DNA from: JAHEGP01 sp963751595 | GTDB taxonomy: Bacteria > Pseudomonadota > Gammaproteobacteria > Pseudomonadales > JAHEGP01 | NCBI GenBank assembly: GCA_963751595.1 | Contig: CAVVVC010000002.1 | Location: 682,001 to 746,000, forward strand | Direction of reading: 5' to 3' | DNA: 64,000 nucleotides | Shown here: positions 1 through 8,167 of the stretch, piece by piece | How the letters are laid out: each line of letters begins with the position of its first letter | Numbering within the stretch: the stretch's first letter is position 1 | Notes under the pieces: model-generated | The model's input: only the letters and a program-made list of their open reading frames with translations | Told to the model about the DNA's origin: nothing | Databases searched by the model: none | Translations under genes and position numbers: made by a program

Positions 1-109
1 TGGGACTGTATTGCTTTCGCCGGCAGAATCTGAACCCATTCCCCCAGCCGGTATATCACCCTGGCCTGCTGATGTGCAGGTGCCGGCTGAGGGCCGGGCT
101 CTATCATGG
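1..109. other. window edge, no gene recognised
   Basis: No open frame or motif could be recognised in these bases. They lie downstream of the YghU-like gene, which reads on the minus strand, and may hold its terminator or the end of a neighbour outside the window. Confidence 0.3.
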
Positions 110-955
110 CTAGTCCAGGTCGCTGGCGCTGTGCCGCTCCCGGAGCTGTAATGCCTCGTCTCCCCAAATCCTGTTGACCCGCTGTCCCCGCACTACCGCC
201 GGGCGTTGGGAGATTTCCCTCGCCCAGCGCTGCACGTGCCGGTAGGAGTCGACCTCCAGAAACTCGGCGGCTTCATACAGCTCCCCCAGCACCAGGGCGC
301 CGTACCAGGGGAAGGTGGCAATGTCGGCAATGGTGTAGTGGTCGCCGCTGAGGTAAGGTCTTGCCGCGAGGTGCTGATCCAGCACGTCCAGTTGGCGTTT
401 GACTTCCATGGTGTAGCGATTGATCGGGTATTCAAACTTCTCTGGCGCGTAGGCGTAGAAGTGACCAAAGCCGCCGCCCAGGAAGGGTGCGCTACCCATC
501 TGCCAGAATAGCCAGGACAGGCATTCAGCCCGGTCGGCGGGCGATGAGGGTAAGAAGGCAGCAAACTTTTCCGCCAGATACAGCAGTATGGAACCGGACT
601 CGAAAACCCGGGTCGGTGGCGACGTTGTCTGATCGAGCAGGGCGGGTATCTTCGAATTGGGGTTCAATTCGACGAAGCCGCTACCAAACTGGTCTCCCTC
701 GAAAATGTCGATGGTGTAGGCATCGTATTCGGCACCTGTCTCGCCCAGGGCGAGCAACTCCTCCAGCATGATTCCGACTTTGACCCCGTTAGGCGTCGCC
801 AGGGAGTAAAGCTGCAGAGGGTGTTGCCCCCGGGGCAACTGCTTTTCGTGGGTTGCTCCGGCGATCGGGCGATTGATATTGGCAAATTTACCCCCGCTCT
901 CGGCGTCCCAGGCCCAGACCGCGGGGGGCTGATAGCTTGTCGGTTTGTCGTTCAT
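110..955 (-). CDS. yghU: YghU-like glutathione S-transferase / disulfide-bond oxidoreductase
   Basis: The 281-residue protein has the length and order of the YghU/YfcG Nu-class GST group: a short N-terminal extension, a thioredoxin-fold domain at about residues 45-130 and an all-helical GST domain at about 135-265. The TPNGVKVGIMLEEL block and the NPNSKIPALLD block, which holds the cis-Pro of the glutathione site, are typical of this family. YghU proteins bind two glutathiones and reduce disulfides or organic peroxides in the cytosol. The ATG start is preceded by GGAG at a normal distance. A small ABM monooxygenase gene lies just upstream on the same strand, so the two may be co-transcribed. 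The family call is firm; the substrate is unknown. Confidence 0.88.
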   Translation of the reverse strand: MNDKPTSYQPPAVWAWDAESGGKFANINRPIAGATHEKQLPRGQHPLQLYSLATPNGVKVGIMLEELLALGETGAEYDAYTIDIFEGDQFGSGFVELNPNSKIPALLDQTTSPPTRVFESGSILLYLAEKFAAFLPSSPADRAECLSWLFWQMGSAPFLGGGFGHFYAYAPEKFEYPINRYTMEVKRQLDVLDQHLAARPYLSGDHYTIADIATFPWYGALVLGELYEAAEFLEVDSYRHVQRWAREISQRPAVVRGQRVNRIWGDEALQLRERHSASDLD

Positions 956-1015
956 TGCAGGCTCCGGTTGCGACTGCTGTTGCTGCAGCAGTGTGATGGA
1001 TAATGCCCCACGGTG

Positions 1016-1306
1016 TCAGACCGCGTCCAGGTACTCGATTTTCGGCGGGGCGGCGAGGCAGCTGGCTAACTCTGTGCCTATGCTGCGGAAATACCCGGTC
1101 TCTGCCTGGGCGTCCAGTGTCGCCTGGTCGGCGCATGGCTCCAGAACAAGACAGCGTCGGGCGTCGCTGCGAGACCGGTGCAGGGCGTACAAACGGCAGC
1201 CCGGCTCGTGGCTATTCACCGCGTCGGCCAGGCGCTTGATGATGGCTTCGAATTCCGCATTTTTGCCGGGCTTCACGGTCATTTCAGCGATCGCGCCGAT
1301 GGTCAT
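1016..1306 (-). CDS. ABM-domain putative quinol monooxygenase
   Basis: The 96-residue protein is a single antibiotic-biosynthesis-monooxygenase (ABM/YgiN-like) ferredoxin-fold domain. It opens with a strand containing AEMTVKPGKNAEFE and continues with the EPGCRLYALHRSR block, the usual signature of small cofactor-free quinol monooxygenases. Members oxidise quinols or act as stress proteins and are normally dimers. The ATG has a TGGAG ribosome site. It lies 60 bp upstream of the YghU-like gene on the same strand, which fits a redox or quinone-detoxification pair. The true substrate cannot be read from the sequence. Confidence 0.75.
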   Translation of the reverse strand: MTIGAIAEMTVKPGKNAEFEAIIKRLADAVNSHEPGCRLYALHRSRSDARRCLVLEPCADQATLDAQAETGYFRSIGTELASCLAAPPKIEYLDAV

Positions 1307-1655
1307 ATTGGTTTCTCCAGGTGGCTTTGCGATCGTCGCGCTGCGCGGTTACGGTGCCAGCGCATCATCATACGGTTATGCCCTAAACCCCACTGGGACT
1401 GGCCTCCGCCCGGCTGATTCACGCTTGCTACTGCCCGATGGCGGCAGGCGAAATCGTCCTTGTCATATTTCCCATCGGCGAGGATACGCGCCCAAAGCCA
1501 ATGCGGCTTGCGCCAACGCTAACAAAGGACAAAATTTTTCATTATCATTGCCAACCGCTGAGCGCTCCCTGAGGGACAGTGTCAGGCTGACGCTCTTGTC
1601 AGCTTTTCCGGGGCCCCGGGTAGCTGCTTGCATTGACAGTATGGGGTAAAAAATC
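1307..1655. other. divergent intergenic region, no gene seen
   Basis: This 349-bp gap separates the minus-strand ABM gene from the plus-strand DUF4091 gene and should hold promoters for both. An AT-rich stretch near 1528-1550 stands out from the GC-rich surroundings. I see no coding signature and no repeat. Confidence 0.35.
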
Positions 1656-4067
1656 TTGAAATCAGGAATTCATCGGCCCGGGATCCGCGCGTTGCTGCTC
1701 CTTATTCTAATGACGCCGGGAAGTTTCGCGCTTGCCCAGCCCGAGCAAAGGCGTCACGATATTTTTTTCCGGGGTGAACTGGCTCCCGGTGTCGTGCTGT
1801 CGAACGCCGAGGTTCGGGGCAAAGAGATACGCACGGCCTCGCTAGGGGAGGCTTCCTGGGGCCAGCCCGCGTTCGAACTGCGCGGGCTCGATATCGATAT
1901 TTCCGGGCTCGACCTTGCCCAGGTTCACGTGCGGATAGTGGCCGAGGGCGACAGCAGTAACAAGCCCAGCTACGCGGATGTGGGTGTGCTGACAAGCAAG
2001 CCACCGGGCTTCACCATCACCCAGTTTCCATTTCGCTCCTATCGAAAAAAAGATCCCGACTACATGATGCGATCGGCCGATCACTCCCCAAGCTATGCTC
2101 GCCGGCGCGCGGGAGATGACTACGGCAGCATCACCGGCCTGGCAATCAAGACCTCCGGCGGTTTCAGCATGCGCATCAGCTCCATTCAGGTGCTGATCGA
2201 TACTGCCAAACCTGATCAGTATCCGGATGATCCCTCACCCGATCCCCAGTGGCGGCACGGCAGCGTCGCTCGTGTCTTCGCGATTCCGGTCTCGGAGCGG
2301 GTCTTTCTCAACGAACTCGACAGCGCACTGATTGAGTCGAATGCGGTCTGGCAAGGGCGGCGCATAACATTACAGGGTGCCGCCAATGAAACCGTTGCAT
2401 TTCAATTGATCATTCAAGCGGCCGGGGGCGCCGATGGCCTGAATGACGTGGATGTCAAGTTCAACGGCGTGGCAAACGGGTCCGCCAGAATAGACAACGC
2501 AGGGCTGGCAAACCCCGCTGATCCCTACGACTATGTCGGACGCTCCATCCAGCTCTATCGCAGCCGCTATGTGTACTATGATCATCACGGCCAGCACGGT
2601 GGCTCGCCGCGGGCGGCGCAAACTGTTGGCAAATATATTCCCGAAATCCAGATTCCCTTCGAGGCTAAATGGGGGGGTGCGCCGTTTTCGATTTTTCCGG
2701 GACAAACCCAGGCAGTCTGGGTCGACATTTACATACCCCGGGGCACGCCGGCGGGAGACTATAGCGGCGAGATCGAGGTATTGGTCGGTGGTGAAGCGGT
2801 CTCGCAGCTACCGGTTGAATTGCAGGTTCACGATTTTGAGCTGCCGAATCGGCCGTCCCGCCTGGGCCTGATGTTTGCCGATGTCCCCGGCAAGCACGGC
2901 GCCCGCACAGCCGCGAAAAAACTTGCCCTGGAGAAAACCTACCGCCAGTTTTTTCGCCGACATCATGGTGGAATGTTTCGGGGTGTGAAAAACCCCGATG
3001 ATTTGACACCCCAACAGTGGCGCCTGCGTGGAGGTGACATCTATACCCCGGCCGAAGGCTACCAGGGTCCCGGGGAGGGATTACCGACACAGTACCTGTT
3101 CCTGAAAATGTACGGTGGCGGCCTCAAACCCTTCGGTGGCTCGGGAGTTTCTGGCAGCGAGGCCGATTGGCACCGGGGCTTGCTTGAGTACAAGCGCATG
3201 GCCGACCGGTATGCCCCTGATGCGCTGCTGGCGTACTACGTGTGGGATGAACCCGGGCATGCCTTCAAGGGTGGACTTGAGGCCTTTATCCCCTGGTTCA
3301 ACACTCAGGTTGCCCCAAGAGTCGCGTCCTTCAATGCGAAATATGGCGCCGAGGTAAAGCTTTACGCCAGCGTCGACGCCAAAGACGTCGGGGCGATGCC
3401 GGCAATGGATATCTACCGCGCCGAGACCCGCGACGAGGCCCTGAGGATGGAGCGCGAGGGTGACATCAACTGCTCCTGGAACGGACCCCAGGGCCTGGGC
3501 CATTTTGCTTCGGCGCTTAGGGTGGTGGGTTGGAAGGCATTTTACAACCGAACCAGCTTCTGGTGGATGTGGCACGCGACCGCCTACCCCGATGGTTTCG
3601 ACGTATACCGCGATCCCTACAATTTTCGCAGCCCCTACGGTGAGGAGGGCGCCGGGGTGGGGATGTTCGTCTACCCTGGCACAGACATCTACGTCGATAA
3701 ACGAAGCCCGGGGCTTGCGGGGCCAGTGCCGGGGAGTCGCTTTTTGAACTGGCGCCAGGGGTTTGTGGACGCCCAGTACCTGGAGCTTGCCGCCGAGCGT
3801 GACCCTTCTGCCACCCTGGCCATCGCCGCGAAGATGGTTTCCGGGGCGAAGCTCAACAGCGGCTTGCCGGGGGAAAAGGCGAGTATCGGTTACCCCGTTG
3901 GTGAGGCGCATTATGCCGCCGCCCGACGCCAGCTGGTTGATATCATCCTCAGTGGTCGGGGGAGCGTGCGCGAGGTTGCAAAAACTGATCCCGGGAAAGA
4001 GGCCGCCGGTCGGGTAGACCATGGTTTGCTGCGGCGCCCGGGTTTTGGCAATAATCAGGTCAAATAA
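1656..4067 (+). CDS. secreted DUF4091 / GH123-like glycoside hydrolase
   Basis: The 803-residue protein begins with a signal peptide (hydrophobic core about residues 12-25, cleavage probably after ALA-Q). A beta-rich N-terminal half is followed by a catalytic-type barrel. A YYVWDEPG motif near residue 530 carries an acidic pair reminiscent of the Asp-Glu pair of GH123 enzymes, and the C-terminal WRQGFVDAQYLELA block is characteristic of DUF4091. It is probably exported to act on amino-sugar polysaccharide or glycoconjugate; the substrate is inferred only from the family. The start appears to be TTG with a GGGG-rich site about 12 bases upstream. A membrane glycosyltransferase follows 150 bp downstream, suggesting a cell-surface glycan locus. 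Confidence 0.7.
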   Translation: MKSGIHRPGIRALLLLILMTPGSFALAQPEQRRHDIFFRGELAPGVVLSNAEVRGKEIRTASLGEASWGQPAFELRGLDIDISGLDLAQVHVRIVAEGDSSNKPSYADVGVLTSKPPGFTITQFPFRSYRKKDPDYMMRSADHSPSYARRRAGDDYGSITGLAIKTSGGFSMRISSIQVLIDTAKPDQYPDDPSPDPQWRHGSVARVFAIPVSERVFLNELDSALIESNAVWQGRRITLQGAANETVAFQLIIQAAGGADGLNDVDVKFNGVANGSARIDNAGLANPADPYDYVGRSIQLYRSRYVYYDHHGQHGGSPRAAQTVGKYIPEIQIPFEAKWGGAPFSIFPGQTQAVWVDIYIPRGTPAGDYSGEIEVLVGGEAVSQLPVELQVHDFELPNRPSRLGLMFADVPGKHGARTAAKKLALEKTYRQFFRRHHGGMFRGVKNPDDLTPQQWRLRGGDIYTPAEGYQGPGEGLPTQYLFLKMYGGGLKPFGGSGVSGSEADWHRGLLEYKRMADRYAPDALLAYYVWDEPGHAFKGGLEAFIPWFNTQVAPRVASFNAKYGAEVKLYASVDAKDVGAMPAMDIYRAETRDEALRMEREGDINCSWNGPQGLGHFASALRVVGWKAFYNRTSFWWMWHATAYPDGFDVYRDPYNFRSPYGEEGAGVGMFVYPGTDIYVDKRSPGLAGPVPGSRFLNWRQGFVDAQYLELAAERDPSATLAIAAKMVSGAKLNSGLPGEKASIGYPVGEAHYAAARRQLVDIILSGRGSVREVAKTDPGKEAAGRVDHGLLRRPGFGNNQVK

Positions 4068-4218
4068 GGCGTTAATGAGCCGGCTTTTTGCGTTTACAAT
4101 GAGCTCGTGGAAATCGGGGATGAACTGCCACCGCGGGCTGCACAGGATTCCCGGGGTAGCGGTGCTGAAGCCACAGGCTTGTTAGAAGGATGTTTTCAGA
4201 TCACTAATCAGGAAGTTG

Positions 4219-5367
4219 ATGCCTGTAATGTTGAAGTTCCTATTTTTTGTACTGGCGGTGTTCTGCGTTTACAGCTACTTCCTGTACCCGCTTGTTCTCA
4301 AATTGATTCCCCCCCAACGCAATAGGAGCAGGGTGTTGCTGGATGATGGCGCGCTGCCGTCACTGAGTCTGATTATCACCGTTCACAACGAAGAACGCCT
4401 GATCGGCGAAAAGCTGGACAATTCCCTCGAGGTTGACTACCCCAAAGACCGACTGGAAATCATCGTGGCTTCTGATTGCTCCACTGATAATACCGAAGCG
4501 ATTGTCGCTTCCTATTCGGATCGGGGAGTGCGCCTGGTGCGAGCCGATGAACGCAAGGGCAAGGAATACGCACAGTGGTGTGCGATCGAGCAGTCGAAGG
4601 GTGATATTATCGTGTTTTCCGATGCGGCGACCCAGATCCCCACGGAAGCGCTGCGCATCATGGCGTCGGAATTCCAGGACCCGAGGGTGGGTGCGGTATC
4701 CAGCGAAGATCGCTTTATCAGCCGCGACGGTAAGCTGGTGGGTGAGGGTGCCTATGTCAAGTACGAGATGTGGCTGCGCAGCCTGGAGTCTGATCGCGGT
4801 GGCCTGGTCGGCTTGAGCGGTTCTTTTTTCGGTGCCCGACGTGAAGCGTGCCAAAACTGGGATTTCCTGACTTGCAGCGATTTCAATGTGGCTCGTAACT
4901 GCGCCCGCCGTGGCCTGATTGCGGTCAACTGCCCGGAAATGGTTGGCTATTATCTGGACCTGGCTGATCCCCAAAAGGAATACCTGCGGAAGGTGCGCAC
5001 CGTGCTGCGGGGAATCAGTGCTATCCCGCGGCATCCCTGGGTGCTGAATCCCCTGCAAATGGGTATGTTTGCCTTCGAGGTCTGGAGTCACAAAATCATG
5101 CGCTGGGGTGTGCCCTGGTTTATGCTTTTGTTTTTTTTCGTCACCTTGCTTTTACAGGGCCAGGGGACACTTTACACTCTGGCTCTGGTCGCCCAGATCG
5201 CGTTCTACGCGGTGGCATTGCTGGGTTGGAAATTCGAGAAACTGAGGGCTTTCGCCCCGGTGCGAATCGTGCTTTTTTTCGTCCAGAGTAATATCGCAAT
5301 TGCCGACGCAACCCTGCGGTACCTGACCGGGAAGCGCGTGGTGGTGTGGACGCCCTCTGAGCGCTAG
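4219..5367 (+). CDS. membrane-bound family 2 glycosyltransferase
   Basis: The protein has about 382 residues. It has an N-terminal membrane anchor, a GT-A nucleotide-sugar domain with the SLIITVHNEERLI opening strand, ASDCSTDNTEAI and the IVFSDAATQIP segment containing the metal-binding Asp, then an acceptor-side GLSGSFFGARR block, and ends in two or three membrane helices at about residues 295-365. This is the layout of processive or polyprenyl-linked GT2 enzymes that build surface polysaccharide at the inner membrane. An AGGAAG site precedes the ATG at 4219; an ATG at 4228 is an alternative. Another glycosyltransferase lies beyond the insertion element at 8168 and the two may once have been adjacent. 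Confidence 0.82.
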   Translation: MPVMLKFLFFVLAVFCVYSYFLYPLVLKLIPPQRNRSRVLLDDGALPSLSLIITVHNEERLIGEKLDNSLEVDYPKDRLEIIVASDCSTDNTEAIVASYSDRGVRLVRADERKGKEYAQWCAIEQSKGDIIVFSDAATQIPTEALRIMASEFQDPRVGAVSSEDRFISRDGKLVGEGAYVKYEMWLRSLESDRGGLVGLSGSFFGARREACQNWDFLTCSDFNVARNCARRGLIAVNCPEMVGYYLDLADPQKEYLRKVRTVLRGISAIPRHPWVLNPLQMGMFAFEVWSHKIMRWGVPWFMLLFFFVTLLLQGQGTLYTLALVAQIAFYAVALLGWKFEKLRAFAPVRIVLFFVQSNIAIADATLRYLTGKRVVVWTPSER

Positions 5368-5493
5368 CGCCAATTGTGAATATCAGGTCGCATTTATCGT
5401 CGCGGCGGTGACCTCCTCCGGCTACCTGCAAGTATTCAGCTTGCGGCTGTGGCCTTCAGATCCTCTTTCCCGCCCGGTGCTATCATTAGACAT

Positions 5494-5509
5494 TATGTAG
5501 TGACCTACC
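5494..5509 (+). repeat. left subterminal inverted repeat of the IS110-type element
   Basis: This 16-bp segment upstream of the transposase matches the reverse complement of the right-end segment at 7987-8002 with three mismatches. The right-end version also occurs at the end of each of the three other tandem units. Confidence 0.75.
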
Positions 5510-5582
5510 CGTCCTCAATGCCGTGGATTAAGCTTGGGACGGAACATCTTCGGCTCAGAGCCATAATTGAGGAGGGTAGATC

Positions 5583-6710
5583 ATGCACGAGTTTATCAAG
5601 TATGTGGGCTTGGATACACACAAGGAAACGGTTGCAGTTGCCATTGCGGATAGATCCGGTGGGCGACCACGTTACTACGGTGAGATTGTGAATACGCCCA
5701 TGGCGCTGGCGAAACTGATGAAGGACATCAGCCCCCACGGGGAAGTGGTTTCCTATTGCTATGAAGCGGGCCCATGCGGGTATGGTATCTATCGTCAGAT
5801 CCGTAATTCTGGACATGATTGCAGTGTTGTGGCGCCCTCGCTGATACCGACCAAGCCAGGCGATCGGGTGAAAACAGATCGGCGTGACAGTGAGAACCTG
5901 GCACGCCTGCATCGAGCGGGTGAGTTAACGCCGGTCTGGGTGCCTGACCAGGAGCAGGAAGCCATTCGCGATCTGACGCTTGCGCGGGAGGATATGAAGC
6001 ATCTTGAGCGCCAGGCTCGGCAGCGCTTAAGTGCCTTTTTATTGCGCCACAACCAGCGCTATGACAGCGGCAAAAGCAAATGGACCCAGGCTTACTGGCG
6101 TTGGCTGGAGCGCATCAAGTTCTCCCACGCTGTGCAACAAGTGGTGTTCCAGGAATACATCGATAGTGTGAAGCAGCAGCAACAGCGCGTGGCTGATCTT
6201 GAGCAGGCCATGCATGAGGCGCTGGCGGATTGGAGTCTGGCCCCGGTGGTGGAAGGCTTGATGGCACTGCGAGGTTGTCGCCTGGTCACTGCGATGACCA
6301 TCATGGCGGAACTGGGTGATATCACGCGTTTTGATTCGCCACGGCAGTTGATGAAGTATCTGGGTTTGGTGCCCAGCGAATCCTCGAGTGGGCCAAAGGT
6401 TCGTCGAGGGGGCATTACCAAAACGGGCAATGGTCATGTCCGGCGGGTGCTGGTGGAGGCCGCGTGGTGCTATCGGTTTCCAGCGCGTAAAACCGCACCG
6501 CTACAGCGACGGGCTGAACGCTGCTCTGAAGAAGTGCAAGCGATCGCGTGGAAGGCACAGAAGCGCCTGTGTGGTCGATACCAGGCGTTAAGTCAGCGAG
6601 GGTTGCTGCCGCAGAAGACCTGCACGGCTATTGCTCGGGAACTGAGCGGATTTATTTGGGCGATAGCCTGCGAGTTGATGCCAAAGCCCACAGCTGCGGT
6701 GAATGCATAG
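5583..6710 (+). CDS. IS110-family DEDD transposase/recombinase
   Basis: The 375-residue protein has the two-domain layout of IS110 recombinases. The N-terminal RuvC-like DEDD domain shows D11 in GLDTHK, E61 in CYEAGPCGYG, and D99 and D102 in KTDRRDSENLA. A coiled linker is rich in Gln around 195-205. The C-terminal Transposase_20 domain at about 225-310 has PSESSSGPKVRRGGITKTGNGHVRR, where the Ser of the SSG block is the expected covalent nucleophile. Such enzymes use a bridge or seek RNA from the element's non-coding end to choose donor and target DNA. A strong GAGGAGGG site precedes the ATG. All key residues are present, so the enzyme looks intact. Its last 45 nucleotides are part of the downstream tandem repeat. 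Confidence 0.93.
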   Translation: MHEFIKYVGLDTHKETVAVAIADRSGGRPRYYGEIVNTPMALAKLMKDISPHGEVVSYCYEAGPCGYGIYRQIRNSGHDCSVVAPSLIPTKPGDRVKTDRRDSENLARLHRAGELTPVWVPDQEQEAIRDLTLAREDMKHLERQARQRLSAFLLRHNQRYDSGKSKWTQAYWRWLERIKFSHAVQQVVFQEYIDSVKQQQQRVADLEQAMHEALADWSLAPVVEGLMALRGCRLVTAMTIMAELGDITRFDSPRQLMKYLGLVPSESSSGPKVRRGGITKTGNGHVRRVLVEAAWCYRFPARKTAPLQRRAERCSEEVQAIAWKAQKRLCGRYQALSQRGLLPQKTCTAIARELSGFIWAIACELMPKPTAAVNA

Positions 6711-6748
6711 TCCAGGGGAAAGAGCGCTTAAACAGGTTAGAAACAATG

Positions 6749-6942
6749 AGCACTTGGGTCAGGTCAGGGGTCGCCAGGTAGGAGAATCCTCGGGCCTGCT
6801 AAGAGGCCGCCGGGCAACCGGCAGGACCCTCGACCCTAGATAGAGGTAGCTCCACGACGAAGATTTGTCAGGCGGCACCGACCCGCGAATATCAGACTGA
6901 TCAACCGTCGTTAAACGCTATCCCTGATCTGTCTCAAGTGCT
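6749..6942 (+). ncRNA. predicted bridge/seek RNA, copy 1
   Basis: The non-coding region 3' of the transposase is where IS1111-group elements encode their guide RNA. An 8-bp perfect pairing closes the region (6749-6756 with 6935-6942). Inside it lies a GCCGG stem with a GCAA tetraloop and CCGGC at 6809-6822, extended outward by 6792-6799 pairing with 6821-6829 through a bulge. At 6889-6895 the sequence ATATCAG repeats the right terminus of the element, a possible donor-recognition segment. The exact RNA ends are not known. Confidence 0.55.
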
Positions 6943-7083
6943 TGCTGAGAGGAAAAACATGCAAGAATAATGTTATCGATTGACAGGTCACAACATATCA
7001 GCCTGCGAGTTGATGCCAAAGCCCACAGCTGCGGTGAATGCATAGTCCAGGGGAAAGAGCGCTTAAACAGGTTAGAAACAATG

Positions 7084-7277
7084 AGCACTTGGGTCAGGTC
7101 AGGGGTCGCCAGGTAGGAGAATCCTCGGGCCTGCTAAGAGGCCGCCGGGCAACCGGCAGGACCCTCGACCCTAGATAGAGGTAGCTCCACGACGAAGATT
7201 TGTCAGGCGGCACCGACCCGCGAATATCAGACTGATCAACCGTCGTTAAACGCTATCCCTGATCTGTCTCAAGTGCT
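7084..7277 (+). ncRNA. predicted bridge/seek RNA, copy 2
   Basis: Identical to copy 1, displaced by 335 bp. It follows a duplicated transposase tail rather than a full gene, so any transcription would come from read-through or a promoter inside the unit. Confidence 0.45.
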
Positions 7278-7418
7278 TGCTGAGAGGAAAAACATGCAAG
7301 AATAATGTTATCGATTGACAGGTCACAACATATCAGCCTGCGAGTTGATGCCAAAGCCCACAGCTGCGGTGAATGCATAGTCCAGGGGAAAGAGCGCTTA
7401 AACAGGTTAGAAACAATG

Positions 7419-7612
7419 AGCACTTGGGTCAGGTCAGGGGTCGCCAGGTAGGAGAATCCTCGGGCCTGCTAAGAGGCCGCCGGGCAACCGGCAGGACCCT
7501 CGACCCTAGATAGAGGTAGCTCCACGACGAAGATTTGTCAGGCGGCACCGACCCGCGAATATCAGACTGATCAACCGTCGTTAAACGCTATCCCTGATCT
7601 GTCTCAAGTGCT
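7419..7612 (+). ncRNA. predicted bridge/seek RNA, copy 3
   Basis: Identical to copy 1, displaced by 670 bp, with the same closing stem, GCAA tetraloop hairpin and ATATCAG segment. Confidence 0.45.
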
Positions 7613-7753
7613 TGCTGAGAGGAAAAACATGCAAGAATAATGTTATCGATTGACAGGTCACAACATATCAGCCTGCGAGTTGATGCCAAAGCCCACAGCT
7701 GCGGTGAATGCATAGTCCAGGGGAAAGAGCGCTTAAACAGGTTAGAAACAATG

Positions 7754-7947
7754 AGCACTTGGGTCAGGTCAGGGGTCGCCAGGTAGGAGAATCCTCGGGC
7801 CTGCTAAGAGGCCGCCGGGCAACCGGCAGGACCCTCGACCCTAGATAGAGGTAGCTCCACGACGAAGATTTGTCAGGCGGCACCGACCCGCGAATATCAG
7901 ACTGATCAACCGTCGTTAAACGCTATCCCTGATCTGTCTCAAGTGCT
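7754..7947 (+). ncRNA. predicted bridge/seek RNA, copy 4
   Basis: Identical to copy 1, displaced by 1005 bp. This is the copy next to the external flank, so its right end at 7987-8005 is the one joined to chromosomal sequence. Confidence 0.45.
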
Positions 7948-8167
7948 TGCTGAGAGGAAAAACATGCAAGAATAATGTTATCGATTGACAGGTCACAACA
8001 TATCAGCTGGCTGTTGAAAAATGTAACGCCAGGTGAAACCGTCTGCTATAGCGGCGTTTACGCGCAGGGGTCGCACAGGGCGGTGCCCTAGCAACAACAA
8101 CGCGAAACATGCCGGGGATCGTTATTCGACAGGCTTTTCGGGAATTTGCGAGGGAAAGAGTCAAGCC

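Larger units (their letters stand above)
5487..8005 (+). mobile_element. IS110/IS1111-type insertion sequence with a fourfold-duplicated 3' end
   Basis: The element carries one DEDD transposase gene and a long downstream non-coding region. Subterminal inverted repeats are visible: 5494-5509 matches the reverse complement of 7987-8002 at 13 of 16 positions, the arrangement known for the IS1111 group, whose ends are not strictly terminal. The outer limits given are estimates within a few bases. The unusual feature is that the right 335 bp occur four times head to tail, so the element has one left end and four right ends. No target duplication is seen, as expected for this family. It sits between two glycosyltransferase genes. 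Confidence 0.85.
6666..8005 (+). repeat. four identical 335-bp tandem copies of the IS 3' end
   Basis: Units run 6666-7000, 7001-7335, 7336-7670 and 7671-8005. By eye the four copies are identical. Each unit contains the last 14 codons and stop of the transposase, the full non-coding region and the right inverted repeat. The unit boundary joins the right terminus of the element (ending ATATCA) to transposase codon 362; the short sequence AGC is shared at the breakpoint. The breakpoint at the element's own end argues for a recombinase-mediated origin rather than random slippage. An assembly error cannot be excluded from sequence alone. Confidence 0.93.

Noticed and set aside
1528..1552. Fur-box-like AT-rich sequence (ATTATCATT core)
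   Set aside because: Only part of the 19-bp consensus fits and the downstream gene is a glycosidase-like protein without an iron theme.
945..1649. Long plus-strand open frame of 234 codons opposite the ABM gene and its upstream gap
   Set aside because: It overlaps a recognisable minus-strand family, has no domain and a composition typical of antisense shadows in high-GC DNA.
6666..8005. Tandem array as a CRISPR locus
   Set aside because: Units are 335 bp, identical throughout, with no variable spacers, and each contains a transposase gene end.
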